A DNA stretch of 64,000 nucleotides from CAWCUZ01 sp963798795. GTDB lineage: Bacteria > Acidobacteriota > Vicinamibacteria > Vicinamibacterales > SCN-69-37. The notes beneath the pieces are model-generated. The model was not told the origin of the DNA and ran no database searches. It saw only the letters and a program-made list of their open reading frames with translations. Each line of letters starts with the position of its first letter. The stretch's first letter is position 1. A program made the translations under genes and the position numbers. The stretch spans positions 62,001 through 126,000 of the forward strand of contig CAWCUZ010000001.1 in assembly GCA_963798795.1 (NCBI GenBank). Reading direction: 5' to 3'. Shown in pieces: positions 1-8,276 of the stretch.

Positions 1-122
1 ACCCGGGCCAGCAGCACGGCCAGCAGGCCGACGCTGACGACGATCTTGACGATCCAGATGAGAAGGCGCCGTCCGGGGTGACGGGCCGGTTCCGGGGCGC
101 CTTGGTCGGGGAGATCTGCCAT
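1..122 (-). CDS. Membrane flippase/synthase-like protein (UPF0104-type), N-terminal fragment
   Basis: Only the first 40 residues are inside the window; the gene runs off the left edge. The start is the ATG at 120-122 on the minus strand. A hydrophilic, proline- and arginine-rich leader of about 18 residues is followed by a hydrophobic segment beginning LLIWIVKIVVSVGLLAVLL. A short polar leader and a first helix of this form are typical of lysylphosphatidylglycerol synthase/UPF0104-type membrane proteins, which flip or modify lipids and often sit beside glycosyltransferase genes, as here. It is divergent from the glycosyltransferase that starts at 200, so the 77 bases between them should carry promoters for both. 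With one helix visible the family call is tentative. Confidence 0.45.
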   Translation of the reverse strand, partial: MADLPDQGAPEPARHPGRRLLIWIVKIVVSVGLLAVLLAR

Positions 123-199
123 CCTGCCTGACGGACGAGGCAACTGCAGCGGCGTAGTGTAGCATTAGGCTTCGTGCCCGCGCGATCGGGCTCCACGAC

Positions 200-1399
200 A
201 TGCACATCCTGATGATCGCGCCCGAGCCGTTCTTCGAGCCTCGGGGCACGCCGTTCTCCGAGTTCCACCGCCTCCGGGCGCTCACGAGCCTCGGGCACAC
301 CGTGGACCTCGTCACCTATCCTTTCGGCCGCGATGTGGAGATGCCCGGGCTGCGGATCGTCCGCTGCCTGCGGCCGCCCCTCATCCGCCACGTGAAGGTC
401 GGACCCTCGTGGGCCAAGGTTCCGCTCGACGTGGCGCTGACGCTCACCGCGTTCCGGCTCGCGATGACCACGCGGTACGACGCCGTGCACTCGCACGAAG
501 AAGGGGGCGCCATCGGGATCCTGCTCGCGGGCCTGCTCGGCCTGCCGCATCTCTACGACATGCACTCCAGCCTGCCGCAGCAGGTCGCGAACTTCGGCTT
601 CGGGGAAGGCACCTGGCTGGCGCGCGGCCTCGGCGTGCTCGAGCGCGCCATGATTCGCCGGTCGCGTGCCGTCATCGTCATTTGCCCCGAGCTCGAAACG
701 ACGGTGCGCCGGCTCGACGCGACGGTACCGACAACGTTGATCGAGAACGCGCCCGGATCGGGCGACGCTCCTGTCACGGGCAGCGGCGCCGCGATTCGGC
801 AATCCCTCGGCCTGGCTGACGACGCGCCGGTGGTCGTGTATACCGGCACGTTCGAGCCATACCAGGGGCTCGACCTGCTCGTCGAGGCGTTCGCCCGTGT
901 CGCCGCTGCGCGGCCCGATGCCCGCCTCGTCCTCGTCGGTGGCGAGCCGCCGCAGGTCGACGAGATGCGCGCGCGCGTGCGCCGGGCCGGGATCGAAACG
1001 GCCGTGCGGCTCACCGGCCAGCGGCCGGCGGAAGAAGTGCCGGCGTATCTGGACGCCGCCACACTGCTGGCCTCGCCGCGCTCCACCGGCACGAATACGC
1101 CGCTGAAGATCTATCAGTACCTTCGGTCCGGCCGTCCGGTCGTGGCGACGCGCCTGCTCACACACACGCAGGTGCTGTCGGACGAGATCGCGTTCCTGGC
1201 GGACGCCGAGCCCGCTGCCTTTGCCGCCGCGATGCGGGACGCGATCGACCACCCGCAGGCGGCGGCGGAGAAGGGCCGCCGCGCGCGCGAGCTGGCCGAT
1301 ACGAAGTACACCGACTCGGCCTTCATCGAAAAGACCCGGGTCGTCTACGACGCGCTCGTGGAGGCGCCGCGGCCCGAAGTGGCCGGCGGCCTTGCGTGA
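200..1399 (+). CDS. Glycosyltransferase family 4 (GT-B fold)
   Basis: A 399-residue GT4-type sugar transferase, predicted cytoplasmic or membrane-associated, moving a sugar from a nucleotide-sugar donor to a glycan or lipid acceptor. The N-terminal Rossmann half starts MHILMIAPEPFFEPRGTPFS, the glycine/proline loop seen in many GT4 enzymes, and has HSHEEGG near residue 95. The C-terminal donor-binding half starts with VVVYTGTFEPYQGLDLLVEA and contains a serine/threonine-rich segment (ASPRSTGTNTPLKIYQYL) in place of the usual EPFG-type motif. The stop overlaps the next gene by 4 bases (ATGA-type overlap at 1396-1399), so it heads a five-gene co-directional cluster ending at 4954. Donor and acceptor cannot be deduced. 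Confidence 0.85.
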   Translation: MHILMIAPEPFFEPRGTPFSEFHRLRALTSLGHTVDLVTYPFGRDVEMPGLRIVRCLRPPLIRHVKVGPSWAKVPLDVALTLTAFRLAMTTRYDAVHSHEEGGAIGILLAGLLGLPHLYDMHSSLPQQVANFGFGEGTWLARGLGVLERAMIRRSRAVIVICPELETTVRRLDATVPTTLIENAPGSGDAPVTGSGAAIRQSLGLADDAPVVVYTGTFEPYQGLDLLVEAFARVAAARPDARLVLVGGEPPQVDEMRARVRRAGIETAVRLTGQRPAEEVPAYLDAATLLASPRSTGTNTPLKIYQYLRSGRPVVATRLLTHTQVLSDEIAFLADAEPAAFAAAMRDAIDHPQAAAEKGRRARELADTKYTDSAFIEKTRVVYDALVEAPRPEVAGGLA

Positions 1400-2160
1400 G
1401 CGGACCGGCGGAGTCATCGTCCCGCACCGGCCGCCAGCACTACAGCTATTCGCACTACGCGGACACCGGCGTGGCAGAGCAGTTCGATGCGCTCCGCTTC
1501 GGCGGTCCCATCGGCACGCTCCTGCTCGAGACGCAGGAACGCCTGCTGCTCGATGCGCTCGCGCCGGTGGCGGGGCGCGCCGTGCTCGACGTCGGCACGG
1601 GCACCGGTCGCGCGGCCATCGCGCTGGCGCGCGCGGGCGCGCGCGTGACCGGCGTCGACGCGTCCGAAGCCATGCTGGCCGTGGCGCGCGAACGCGCGGC
1701 TGCGGCCTCGGTGGCGCCGGCGTTTCAGGTCGGCGACGCCCACCATCTCCCGTTCGATGACCGCAGCTTCGACGCCGTCGTCTGCCTGCGCGTCATCATG
1801 CACACGCCCGACTGGGAGCTGTGCGTGCGGGAGCTGTGCCGGGTTGCCCGGCAGCGCGTCGTGCTGGATTTTCCGGCGGCCGCCAGCGCGGCTGCCCTCG
1901 AGAGCGCGCTTCGGCGGGCTGGCCGCGCGATGGGAAGCCGGACGGAGGCGTACCGCGTGTTCCGGCCCGGCCGCATCGCCGGCGCGCTCGGGCGTGAGGG
2001 GTACCGCGTCGTGTCCATCCATCGCCAGTTCGTCCTGCCCATCGCGCTCCACAAGCGCATCGGCTCACGGCGCTTCACGCAGGCCACCGAGCGCGCGCTC
2101 GCGGCGGCCGGCCTGCTGCGTCTCGTCGGTTCGCCCGTGACGGTGGTGGCCGAGCGGTGA
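1396..2160 (+). CDS. Class I SAM-dependent methyltransferase
   Basis: A 254-residue methyltransferase of the Methyltransf_11/25 type. Motif I is VLDVGTGTGRAAIALARAGA at about residues 57-76, followed by an acidic motif II residue in VTGVDASEAM and a motif near residue 117 (LPFDDRSFDAVVCL) typical of the family. It would use S-adenosylmethionine to methylate a small molecule, lipid or glycan intermediate. The start overlaps the end of the preceding glycosyltransferase and its stop overlaps the start of the epimerase (2157), which suggests translational coupling. Its substrate is probably made by the neighbouring glycan genes, but this is inferred only from position. Confidence 0.85.
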   Translation: MSGPAESSSRTGRQHYSYSHYADTGVAEQFDALRFGGPIGTLLLETQERLLLDALAPVAGRAVLDVGTGTGRAAIALARAGARVTGVDASEAMLAVARERAAAASVAPAFQVGDAHHLPFDDRSFDAVVCLRVIMHTPDWELCVRELCRVARQRVVLDFPAAASAAALESALRRAGRAMGSRTEAYRVFRPGRIAGALGREGYRVVSIHRQFVLPIALHKRIGSRRFTQATERALAAAGLLRLVGSPVTVVAER

Positions 2161-3140
2161 ACGTGCTCGTGACCGGCGTCTCCGGGTTCACCGGAGGCCA
2201 CCTGGCGCGCTGGCTCGCGGCCAGCGGCGATTGCGTGCGCGGTCTCGTGCGCGACCCGTCGCGCGCCGACCCGGCGCTCGCGGCCGCGGGCGTCGAGCTG
2301 GTCCGCGGCGACTTGAGGGATCCGGACAGCCTGAAGCGCGCCACGGCCGGCCTGGAGGTCGTCTACAACATCGCCGCGCTGTACCGCACGGCCGGTCTGC
2401 CGGCGTCGGAGTACCGCGCCGTCAACGCGCTCGGCGTCGGGGCGGTCGTCGAGGCCGCCGCCGCGTCCGGCGCGCGGCGGGTCGTCCATTGCAGCACGGT
2501 GGGGGTGCACGGCGACATCGAGCAGCCGCCGGCCAACGAAGACGCGCCCCTCCGGCCGGGTGACGTCTATCAGGAAACGAAGGTCGAGGGCGAACGCATC
2601 GCCCGCGAGACGGCGGCGCGAACCGGCGTGGAGCTGGTGATTGCGCGTCCGTCCGGCATCTACGGACCGGGCGATCGGCGGCTCCTGAAGCTGTTCGGCG
2701 GCGTCGCGCGCGGGCGCTTTCTCATGCTCGGGTCGGGGCGGAATTACTATCACCTCACCTACGTCGACGACCTGTGCGAGGGCTTCCGGTTGTGCGGGAC
2801 CACGCCGGCCGCGGCGGGGCGGGCGTACGTCCTGGCCGGCGGGGAAGTGCCGACCCTGGCGGAGCTCGTGACGCTGACGGCGGAGCTGGCGTCGGTGCCG
2901 CCGCCGCGATGGCACTGGCCGGTCTGGCCGGTGTGGCTGGCCGGCGCGGCGTGTGAAGCGGTGTGCAAGCCGTTCGGAATCGAGCCGCCGATCTACCGCC
3001 GGCGTGTAGACTTCTTCGTCAAGAGCCGCGCGTTCGACATCAGCCGCGCGCGCCGCGAGCTGAGGTTCGACCCGCGCGTGAGTCTGCGCCAGGGCATTCG
3101 CCTGACGCTGGAGTGGTACCGTGCCCACGGATGGATCTAG
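2157..3140 (+). CDS. NAD-dependent epimerase/dehydratase (extended SDR)
   Basis: A 327-residue extended short-chain dehydrogenase acting on a nucleotide sugar or on a polyketide- or terpenoid-like alcohol. The N-terminal NAD(P)-binding glycine motif is VTGVSGFTGGHLARWL (GxxGxxG). The active-site serine/threonine region is VVHCSTVGVHG near residue 110 and the catalytic YxxxK is YQETK near residue 139, followed by the RPSGIYGPGD segment. The start is a GTG overlapping the upstream methyltransferase stop. The C-terminal FDPRVSLRQGIRLTLEWYRAHG is the usual end of this family. It belongs to the same operon; the exact reaction cannot be read from sequence. Confidence 0.85.
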   Translation: MNVLVTGVSGFTGGHLARWLAASGDCVRGLVRDPSRADPALAAAGVELVRGDLRDPDSLKRATAGLEVVYNIAALYRTAGLPASEYRAVNALGVGAVVEAAAASGARRVVHCSTVGVHGDIEQPPANEDAPLRPGDVYQETKVEGERIARETAARTGVELVIARPSGIYGPGDRRLLKLFGGVARGRFLMLGSGRNYYHLTYVDDLCEGFRLCGTTPAAAGRAYVLAGGEVPTLAELVTLTAELASVPPPRWHWPVWPVWLAGAACEAVCKPFGIEPPIYRRRVDFFVKSRAFDISRARRELRFDPRVSLRQGIRLTLEWYRAHGWI

Positions 3141-3900
3141 CCCCCGCGATCTGGCCGCGCCGCGCGAGATCCCGCGCGCGCAGGACCAGCTCTTCCGCCA
3201 GCCCGGCGGCGCGCGCGCGAAGTACAGCGCGCTCATCGTCGGCCGGCCCGGGTGGGGCGCGCTCGTCAAGCACGAGCTGGTCGTGCTGCTGAGCCAGAAC
3301 GTGCCCGGGGCGCTCGGCCTGGCGCTCCGCAAGGCGCTGTACCCCCGGCTGCTCGGCCGGTGCGGGCGCAACGTCGTCTTTGGGCAGAACGTCGTCGTGC
3401 GGCATCCGCACAAGATCCGGATCGGCGACAACGTCGTCATCGACGACAACTGCCTGCTCGACGCGAAGGGCGACGCGAACCGCGGCATCACGATCGGCGG
3501 CGGCGTGTTCATCGGGCGGAACACGATCCTCTCGTGCAAGAACGGCGACATCGAGATCGGCGACGAGGCGAATCTCGGGTTCAACTGCGAGGTGTTTTCG
3601 GCGAGCCGCGTGACGATTGGCGCGCGGACGCTGCTCGCGGCCTACGCCTACCTGGTCGGCGGCGACCACGAGGCGTCCGGCACCGGGTCGGTGCTGGAGC
3701 AGTCGCGCCGGTCGCAGGGGATTCAGGTGGGCGAGGGCGCGTGGCTGGGCGCGGGCGTGACCGTGCTCGACGGCGTGGACATTGGCGACCGTGCCATCGT
3801 CGGAGCTGGCGCGGTCGTGCGATCGGCGGTGCCGGCCGGCGCCACCGCGGTCGGCATTCCGGCGCGCGTGCTGCCCGCGTCGCCGGCGTCCGCTCCGTAG
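3121..3900 (+). CDS. Left-handed beta-helix acyltransferase (hexapeptide repeat)
   Basis: A 259-residue O-acetyl/acyltransferase-like protein of the LbetaH/WbbJ type. From about residue 85 it shows hexapeptide repeats with hydrophobic residues every six positions (for example IRIGDNVVIDDNCLLD, IGGGVFIGRNTILS, IEIGDEANLGFNCEVF, then VGEGAWLGAGVTVLDGVDIG and IVGAGAVV). The GGDHE segment near residue 180 supplies a histidine of the kind used in catalysis. The N-terminal 80 residues have no clear repeats. The start overlaps the preceding gene by 20 bases in another frame. Such enzymes decorate exopolysaccharide or O-antigen sugars or serine-type acceptors; the neighbouring glycosyltransferases favour the former. 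Confidence 0.8.
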   Translation: MPTDGSSPRDLAAPREIPRAQDQLFRQPGGARAKYSALIVGRPGWGALVKHELVVLLSQNVPGALGLALRKALYPRLLGRCGRNVVFGQNVVVRHPHKIRIGDNVVIDDNCLLDAKGDANRGITIGGGVFIGRNTILSCKNGDIEIGDEANLGFNCEVFSASRVTIGARTLLAAYAYLVGGDHEASGTGSVLEQSRRSQGIQVGEGAWLGAGVTVLDGVDIGDRAIVGAGAVVRSAVPAGATAVGIPARVLPASPASAP

Positions 3901-3907
3901 CTTCCGC

Positions 3908-4954
3908 ATGGCGCGCATCCTCGTCGTCACGTCCGCGCCGCCGATGGTCGAGGGCGGCCACATCGTGCTCGCGCGCGCGCTCGTGCGTGCGCTCTGCGAG
4001 GCCGGCCACGCGGCGGACCTGGTCACGACGCCGTCGAACCGGTTCGGCCGCCAGGGCGCGGCGTATCTGGCGAACTGGCTGACCGATGTTGGCGTCGACG
4101 GCACCGGTGCGCGGGTCGACCAGGTCATCACGCTGCGGTTCCCGAGCTACGCCGTGCGGCATCCGAAGCACGTCTGCTGGCTCAACCACACGATGCGCGA
4201 GGACCACGACCTGTGGGGCCAGTGGTCCGCGCGTCTCTCGCCGCAGGGGTGGGTCAAGGAGGCGACGCGTCGCACGTTGATCCGTGCGGCCGATTCGTAC
4301 TTCTTCAAGCATCACGTCACGCGGCTGTTCGCGATCTCCGGCGCCGTGCGCGACCGGCTGGCGCGCTGGAACCACGTGTCCGCCGAGGTGCTGCATCCGC
4401 CGCCCCCGCAGCGGCCGTACCGGTGCGACGAGTACGGCGACTTCCTGTTCTTCGCGTCGCGGCTGATGCCGCTCAAGCGCGCGGACCTGGTCCTGCGCGC
4501 GCTGGCCCGCCGCGAAGCGCACGGCGCGAGGCTCGTCATCGCCGGGGAAGGCGAGGACCGGCCGCGGCTCGACGCGCTCGTTGCGGATCTGCATCTCGAA
4601 TCGCGCGTCCGCTTCACGGGACGCATCACGGACGACCAGCTCGTCGATTACCTCGCGCGCTGCCGCGCGGTGGTGTTCGTCCCCGAGAACGAGGACTACG
4701 GCTTCGTCACGGCCGAGGCCTTCGCGTCCGCCAAGCCGGTCATCACCTGCTCCGACAGCGGGGGTCCGCTGGAGCTCGTCCGCTCGGGCGAGAACGGCCT
4801 CGTCGTGGCGCCCGAGCCAGGCGCGCTGGCGGAAGCGTGCGGGCGGCTGAGCGAGGATGGCGCGCTGGCCGAGCGGCTGGGGAGCCGCGCGTGCGACTCG
4901 GCCGCCTCGATGACCTGGAGCCGGGTCGTCGAGAGGCTCAGACTTGGAGACTGA
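3908..4954 (+). CDS. Glycosyltransferase family 4 (GT-B fold)
   Basis: A 348-residue GT4 enzyme closing the glycan cluster. I chose the ATG at 3908 because the protein then opens with MARILVVTSAPPMVEGGHIV, a standard GT4 N-terminus; the frame remains open upstream without family-like sequence. The donor domain has LFFASRLMPLKRADLVLRAL, RLVIAGEGEDRP and the diagnostic VFVPENEDYGFVTAEAFASA with the E-x7-E pair that contacts the nucleotide-sugar. The middle of the protein has WLNHTMREDHDLWG. It starts 7 bases after the acyltransferase stop. The gene is followed by a convergent pseudogene at 4957, so transcription of the cluster probably ends near 4960. Confidence 0.88.
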   Translation: MARILVVTSAPPMVEGGHIVLARALVRALCEAGHAADLVTTPSNRFGRQGAAYLANWLTDVGVDGTGARVDQVITLRFPSYAVRHPKHVCWLNHTMREDHDLWGQWSARLSPQGWVKEATRRTLIRAADSYFFKHHVTRLFAISGAVRDRLARWNHVSAEVLHPPPPQRPYRCDEYGDFLFFASRLMPLKRADLVLRALARREAHGARLVIAGEGEDRPRLDALVADLHLESRVRFTGRITDDQLVDYLARCRAVVFVPENEDYGFVTAEAFASAKPVITCSDSGGPLELVRSGENGLVVAPEPGALAEACGRLSEDGALAERLGSRACDSAASMTWSRVVERLRLGD

Positions 4955-4956
4955 CC

Positions 4957-5565
4957 CTACCGAATCGCGAACGGCACGGCGCGCACGATCGGGTTGCCGC
5001 GCGCCGGGCGCACCTGCAGCTCGATCACGTAGGCGCCGGACGCCAGGGCGGCGAGCGGCACGAGGGTGTCGAGGTCGAGCGCGCCCGTGACGATGGCACT
5101 CGGCGCTGGTTTGACCGCCGGCGTCTGGACCGCCTTCGTCTCGCGCAGCAGTCGCAGGGTCGTCTTCGCCCCCGCGGCATCGGGGCCGAAGAGCCGCGCG
5201 AAGACCCGCAGGGTGTCGCCGGCCGCGAATGCCCGCCGCGTCGTCGGCTGGAACGGCACGACCCGCGCGATCGTCTCCGGCCTCGCGACCTTCGCCGCCG
5301 CCGCCGCCGGCCTGGCCAGGCCGAGGACCAGGGGCGTGACGACGAGCTTGCCCTCGGTGAACCGTGGCACCTCCACCGGCAGATGTATGGTCCCGCTCGT
5401 GCCGAGCGCGCGACCCGCGATGGCCACGCGGAGCGTCAGCGATTCCTTCGGCAGATCGAGCACATCGTCCAGCGACAACGTGAACGGCTGCGCGCCCGCC
5501 GTCTCGAGCAGTGTGCTGCAGAGTCCACAGGCGACCAATCCAGCAGTGGAGTCGCGGGTTGTCAT
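4957..5565 (-). pseudogene. C-terminal remnant of a VWFA-related acidobacterial-type secreted protein
   Basis: The reading frame gives 202 residues. It matches the C-terminal half of the VWFA-related proteins common in Acidobacteriota: a beta-sandwich with LTLRVAIAGRALGTSGTIHL, then LPVEVPRFTEGKLVVTPLVL, a charged middle, and the closing LVPLAALASGAYVIELQVRP followed by RAVPFAIR. Those proteins usually carry an N-terminal signal and a von Willebrand type A domain of several hundred residues; both are absent here. Upstream (beyond 5565) the sequence changes to unrelated fragments. I therefore read it as a 5'-truncated relic left by rearrangement around the neighbouring insertion sequence, not as a functional gene. 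Family recognition is from memory of the pattern. Confidence 0.55.
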
Positions 5566-5583
5566 CAGCTCCCGCTGTACCTC

Positions 5584-5697
5584 TCACCGAGCCAGCCGAG
5601 CGTGAGCGAGACGCGTTGCACCAGGAGAAGGCGCAGTTGCAGCGCGAGCGCGAACGGCTGCAGCGGAGCATCGATCGCCTGGAGCAGTGTCTTGGCG
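5584..5697 (+). other. Coiled-coil fragment resembling an IS66-type transposase N-terminus
   Basis: A short open stretch encodes a strongly charged heptad-rich segment (QLQRERERLQRSIDRLEQ) without a credible start codon or downstream domain. It resembles the coiled coil that precedes the catalytic domain in IS66 transposases, such as the one encoded at 8520-9962. It sits exactly between the truncated VWA-type gene and the pilin fragment, so it may be a relic of an older insertion. Support is weak: charged coiled-coil sequence arises easily in GC-rich DNA. Confidence 0.25.
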
Positions 5698-5991
5698 TCA
5701 CTTCACGATCTTGGTCGCCGGAGGCCCGAATGGTTCGCTCGGTGGTTTCGCCGTCATCGTCTGCCAAATGGTGCCGTCGGACTTGACGGCGAACGATCGC
5801 CCTCCGGTACGACCGAATGCCTCCGGCACGGCTGTCGCGTAGTACTCGGATACAGTACCCTCGCCCGTGCAACCTCCACCGCGCCGGGTCGCACCTTTCG
5901 CTGGAGTGAGATCGAAGACGTACCCATCGAGGTGGGGAGTGGCACTGGAACTGAGCTGGCTTACGACAAATCCCGTTCCCGCGAGAAATTG
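5698..5991 (-). pseudogene. C-terminal fragment of a type IV pilin-like protein, cut by the IS256-like element
   Basis: On the minus strand an open frame of 97 codons ends in a proper stop at 5698-5700. It reads as a pilin globular domain: HLDGYVFDLTPAKGATRR, then SEYYATAVPEAFGRTGGRSF followed by AVKSDGTIWQ. This GY-F-LTP / YYATAVP / G-RSF / DGTI pattern is typical of the C-terminal half of acidobacterial type IV pilins. The N-terminal methylated helix is missing. The frame is interrupted at the left terminus of the adjacent insertion sequence, where a TGA (5992-5994) is created, and no pilin N-terminus is found on the far side of the element. The gene is therefore broken, and a further rearrangement has removed its first half. 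Confidence 0.6.
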
Positions 5992-5994
5992 TCA

Positions 5995-7395
5995 AATGTT
6001 GTGGATCGGCCGCGTGAATTAGGCGGCGTTCTCCTTCGCTCTTCCAGCCGCGCTCTTCGGCTTCTCCTGCACACCGTCGACGAAGCGCACGCCGGCGCGG
6101 ACGAGTGGCAGCAGTTCCGAGCCATTCACCTTGCGCCAGCGTTCTTCCGCCATCGCCAGCAGTGTGAACGCCATCATCAGCGCCTTCGTGCGTGAGCCCG
6201 CCCCTTTCGTGACGCGCTGGCGCAGCCGTACGGTGGCGAACGGCGACTCGATAATGTTCGTCGTCCGCAAATGCCGCCAGTGCTCGGCCGGAAACTCGTA
6301 GAAGGTCAACAGCTGCGCCTGGTCACGGCGCAGCGAGGCCACCGCCTTCGGATACTTCGCGCCGTACTCGGCCGCGAACGCCTCGAGGCCCGTCCCGGCC
6401 TCGGCGCGGGTCGGGGCGTTCATGATCGCGTGCAGCGCCTGCTTCGCCTGCGGCTGCAGGCGCTTCGGCAGCTTGTCCAGGACGTTCGCCAAGCGATGCA
6501 CCCAACAGCGCTGCTCGCGCGTCTCGGGCCAGACCGCGCCGACGGCGGCCCAGAAGCCGAGCGCGCTGTCGCCAACCGCGAGGGCCGGCGCGCGCAACCC
6601 GCGGCGCTTGAGATCCCGCAGCACCGTCGCCCAACTGTCCGTGCTCTCGCGGTACCCGTCCTCGACGGCGATCAGCTCCTTCGTCCCGTCGGCGCGCACG
6701 CCGATCATCACCAGCGTGCAGAGGCGATCCTCCTCGAGACGGACGCGGAAATGCACGCCATCGATCCAGACGTACACGTAGTCCGCGTCGTGCAGATCAC
6801 GCGTGCGCCAGGCGTGGTACTCCGCCTCCCAGCTCGCCGTCAGGCGCGTGATGGTCGTCGGCGACAGGCCGGTCGCGTCCTCACCGAGCAACACGGGGAG
6901 GGCCGCCCGGAAGTCCCCCGTCGACAATCCGCGCAGATCCAAGATCGGCAGGACCTCCGCCACTTTCGGCGCCCGGCGCATGTAGCTCGGCAGAATCTCG
7001 CTGGTGAACCGGTGGCGCTGCCCGTCCGCATCGACGCGGCGATCGTCGACCCGCGGCGCCCGCACCGTCAACGTGCCGCTGCCCGTCACGAGCTGGCGCG
7101 CCGCCGCTTTGCCGTTCCGGACCACCTGCGCCCGCCCGCGGGCATCCCGTGCCTCGCGGTGCCGCGTGACATAGTCCTCGACCTCCGCCTCGAGCGCCTC
7201 GTGCAGCATCTTCAGCGCCCCGCGCTGCAGGAGCTCGTCCAGCGTGGCTTGCAGTTCCTCGTTCTCTTTCGTCGGCTTCTCGACTACTCTCAGCATGGGT
7301 GGCGTCTCCTTCGCCCGGCTGCGAACCGGGCCTGTGTGGTTGGAACTCACACGAAGGATACGCCGCCTTTTGTCATTCAGCCGATCCACAACATT
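5995..7395 (-). mobile_element. IS256-family insertion sequence
   Basis: A single transposase gene is bounded by a 16-bp perfect terminal inverted repeat, AATGTTGTGGATCGGC at 5995-6010 and its complement at 7380-7395. The element is about 1.4 kb, the normal size for IS256. I find no target-site duplication: the eight bases outside the left end (AATTGTCA) do not match those outside the right end (CGGTTATA). With the truncated pilin gene on one side only, this suggests that the flanks were rearranged after insertion, or that two copies recombined. The transposase frame itself is intact. Confidence 0.85.
6019..7296 (-). CDS. IS256-family transposase (Transposase_mut)
   Basis: A 425-residue DDE transposase. 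I chose the ATG at 7294-7296 (MLRVVEKPTKENEELQ) over an in-frame codon 93 bases upstream, because that would put the start inside the terminal repeat. The N-terminal part carries EALEAEVEDYV, typical of the family. The catalytic triad is visible as YVYVWIDGVHFRVR (first D, about residue 200), ALAVGDSALGFW (second D) and TTNIIESPFATVRLR (E). The CWVHRLANVLDKLP segment is the conserved C/H region between the second D and E. It catalyses copy-out transposition of its own element. No frameshift or internal stop is seen, so it may be active. Confidence 0.92.
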   Translation of the reverse strand: MLRVVEKPTKENEELQATLDELLQRGALKMLHEALEAEVEDYVTRHREARDARGRAQVVRNGKAAARQLVTGSGTLTVRAPRVDDRRVDADGQRHRFTSEILPSYMRRAPKVAEVLPILDLRGLSTGDFRAALPVLLGEDATGLSPTTITRLTASWEAEYHAWRTRDLHDADYVYVWIDGVHFRVRLEEDRLCTLVMIGVRADGTKELIAVEDGYRESTDSWATVLRDLKRRGLRAPALAVGDSALGFWAAVGAVWPETREQRCWVHRLANVLDKLPKRLQPQAKQALHAIMNAPTRAEAGTGLEAFAAEYGAKYPKAVASLRRDQAQLLTFYEFPAEHWRHLRTTNIIESPFATVRLRQRVTKGAGSRTKALMMAFTLLAMAEERWRKVNGSELLPLVRAGVRFVDGVQEKPKSAAGRAKENAA

Positions 7396-7495
7396 CGGTT
7401 ATATCTCCAGGAGGAGTTCGCGTCGGAATCGCCGCCAAGCCGGAAACATGAGATTCTCAGTTGGAGGGAGACGACGTTCGCCATTTCACGTCTAG

Positions 7496-8194
7496 TTATC
7501 CGCCACAGTTGCCACAAACGCCTGTGCAAAACTCGTCGCTGTTGCAGCCGCAGTTCGGCTGGGCAAAGTTGGTGCACTCGTCGGTAAACTGGCAGAAGCA
7601 GGTCTCAGGACAGCAGGTCGGAAAGTGATCATACGGACACTTGCACAACAGAGGCCTTGAGGCGTGGAGGGTCGGGATCAGTGCCTCCGCGAATCCCGCC
7701 AACAGGCGCTGGCCAGATGCCACCGATTCAGCCAGCAGGCCGCCTGAATTCGGCAGTTGCGGCGTGGAGCCCAAGGCGACCGTGACAAGGTAAGCCAGTT
7801 GGCCTGACAGAGCGCCGTTGAGGGCGTCACAAATCGGACCGGATTTGTGCTGTTCGAAGAACTCTGGGTGGCTGACTTCTTCTGCCGCCCGCAGGACAAC
7901 TTCCCGCGGGCCGGGCGTGAGAACGCCGGAGTCCAGCCACCTCTCGTAGTGTCGTGTCCAGAGCGCGCTCCTCTCCTTCGCGCCCAAGGTGCCGATGAGT
8001 TCGACCCGACCGTCCGGGCCCAGCTTGCCGATCGCGTCCAGCTTCGCATCCACGGACCGGTTGGACGACAGCACGGCTAGAGCCTCGTCTACGTCCCCGC
8101 GTGGATTGGACCTCACGCCGGCCTGCAGGGCCACCGTTGCGGCCACGAGCCAAACCAAGGTGATGACGTGGGAGCGCGTTTTCAAGGCATGCAT
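7496..8194 (-). CDS. Secreted Cys-rich protein, bacteriocin fulvocin C-related
   Basis: A 232-residue protein with an N-terminal signal peptide (hydrophobic stretch ITLVWLVAATVALQAGV). The middle contains ERSALWTRHYERWLDSG followed by LTPGPREVVLRAAEEVSHPE, a pattern I associate with bacteriocin fulvocin C-related proteins of Acidobacteriota and Myxococcota. The last 50 residues are extremely cysteine-rich (CKCPYDHFPTCCPETCFC and then CGCNSDEFCTGVCGNCGG), which suggests a disulfide-bonded or metal-binding secreted domain. The gene stands alone between two insertion sequences and has no obvious immunity or transport neighbour. Whether it is toxic is unknown; only one member of this loosely defined family is an experimentally known bacteriocin. 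Confidence 0.6.
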   Translation of the reverse strand: MHALKTRSHVITLVWLVAATVALQAGVRSNPRGDVDEALAVLSSNRSVDAKLDAIGKLGPDGRVELIGTLGAKERSALWTRHYERWLDSGVLTPGPREVVLRAAEEVSHPEFFEQHKSGPICDALNGALSGQLAYLVTVALGSTPQLPNSGGLLAESVASGQRLLAGFAEALIPTLHASRPLLCKCPYDHFPTCCPETCFCQFTDECTNFAQPNCGCNSDEFCTGVCGNCGG

Positions 8195-8276
8195 GGTCCC
8201 TTCGATGGGCTGAACGGCCGAGAAGCGCGAGACTGGTCGAGGGAACCCCTGTATAGCAGCTTCGGCTGAAGCATGT

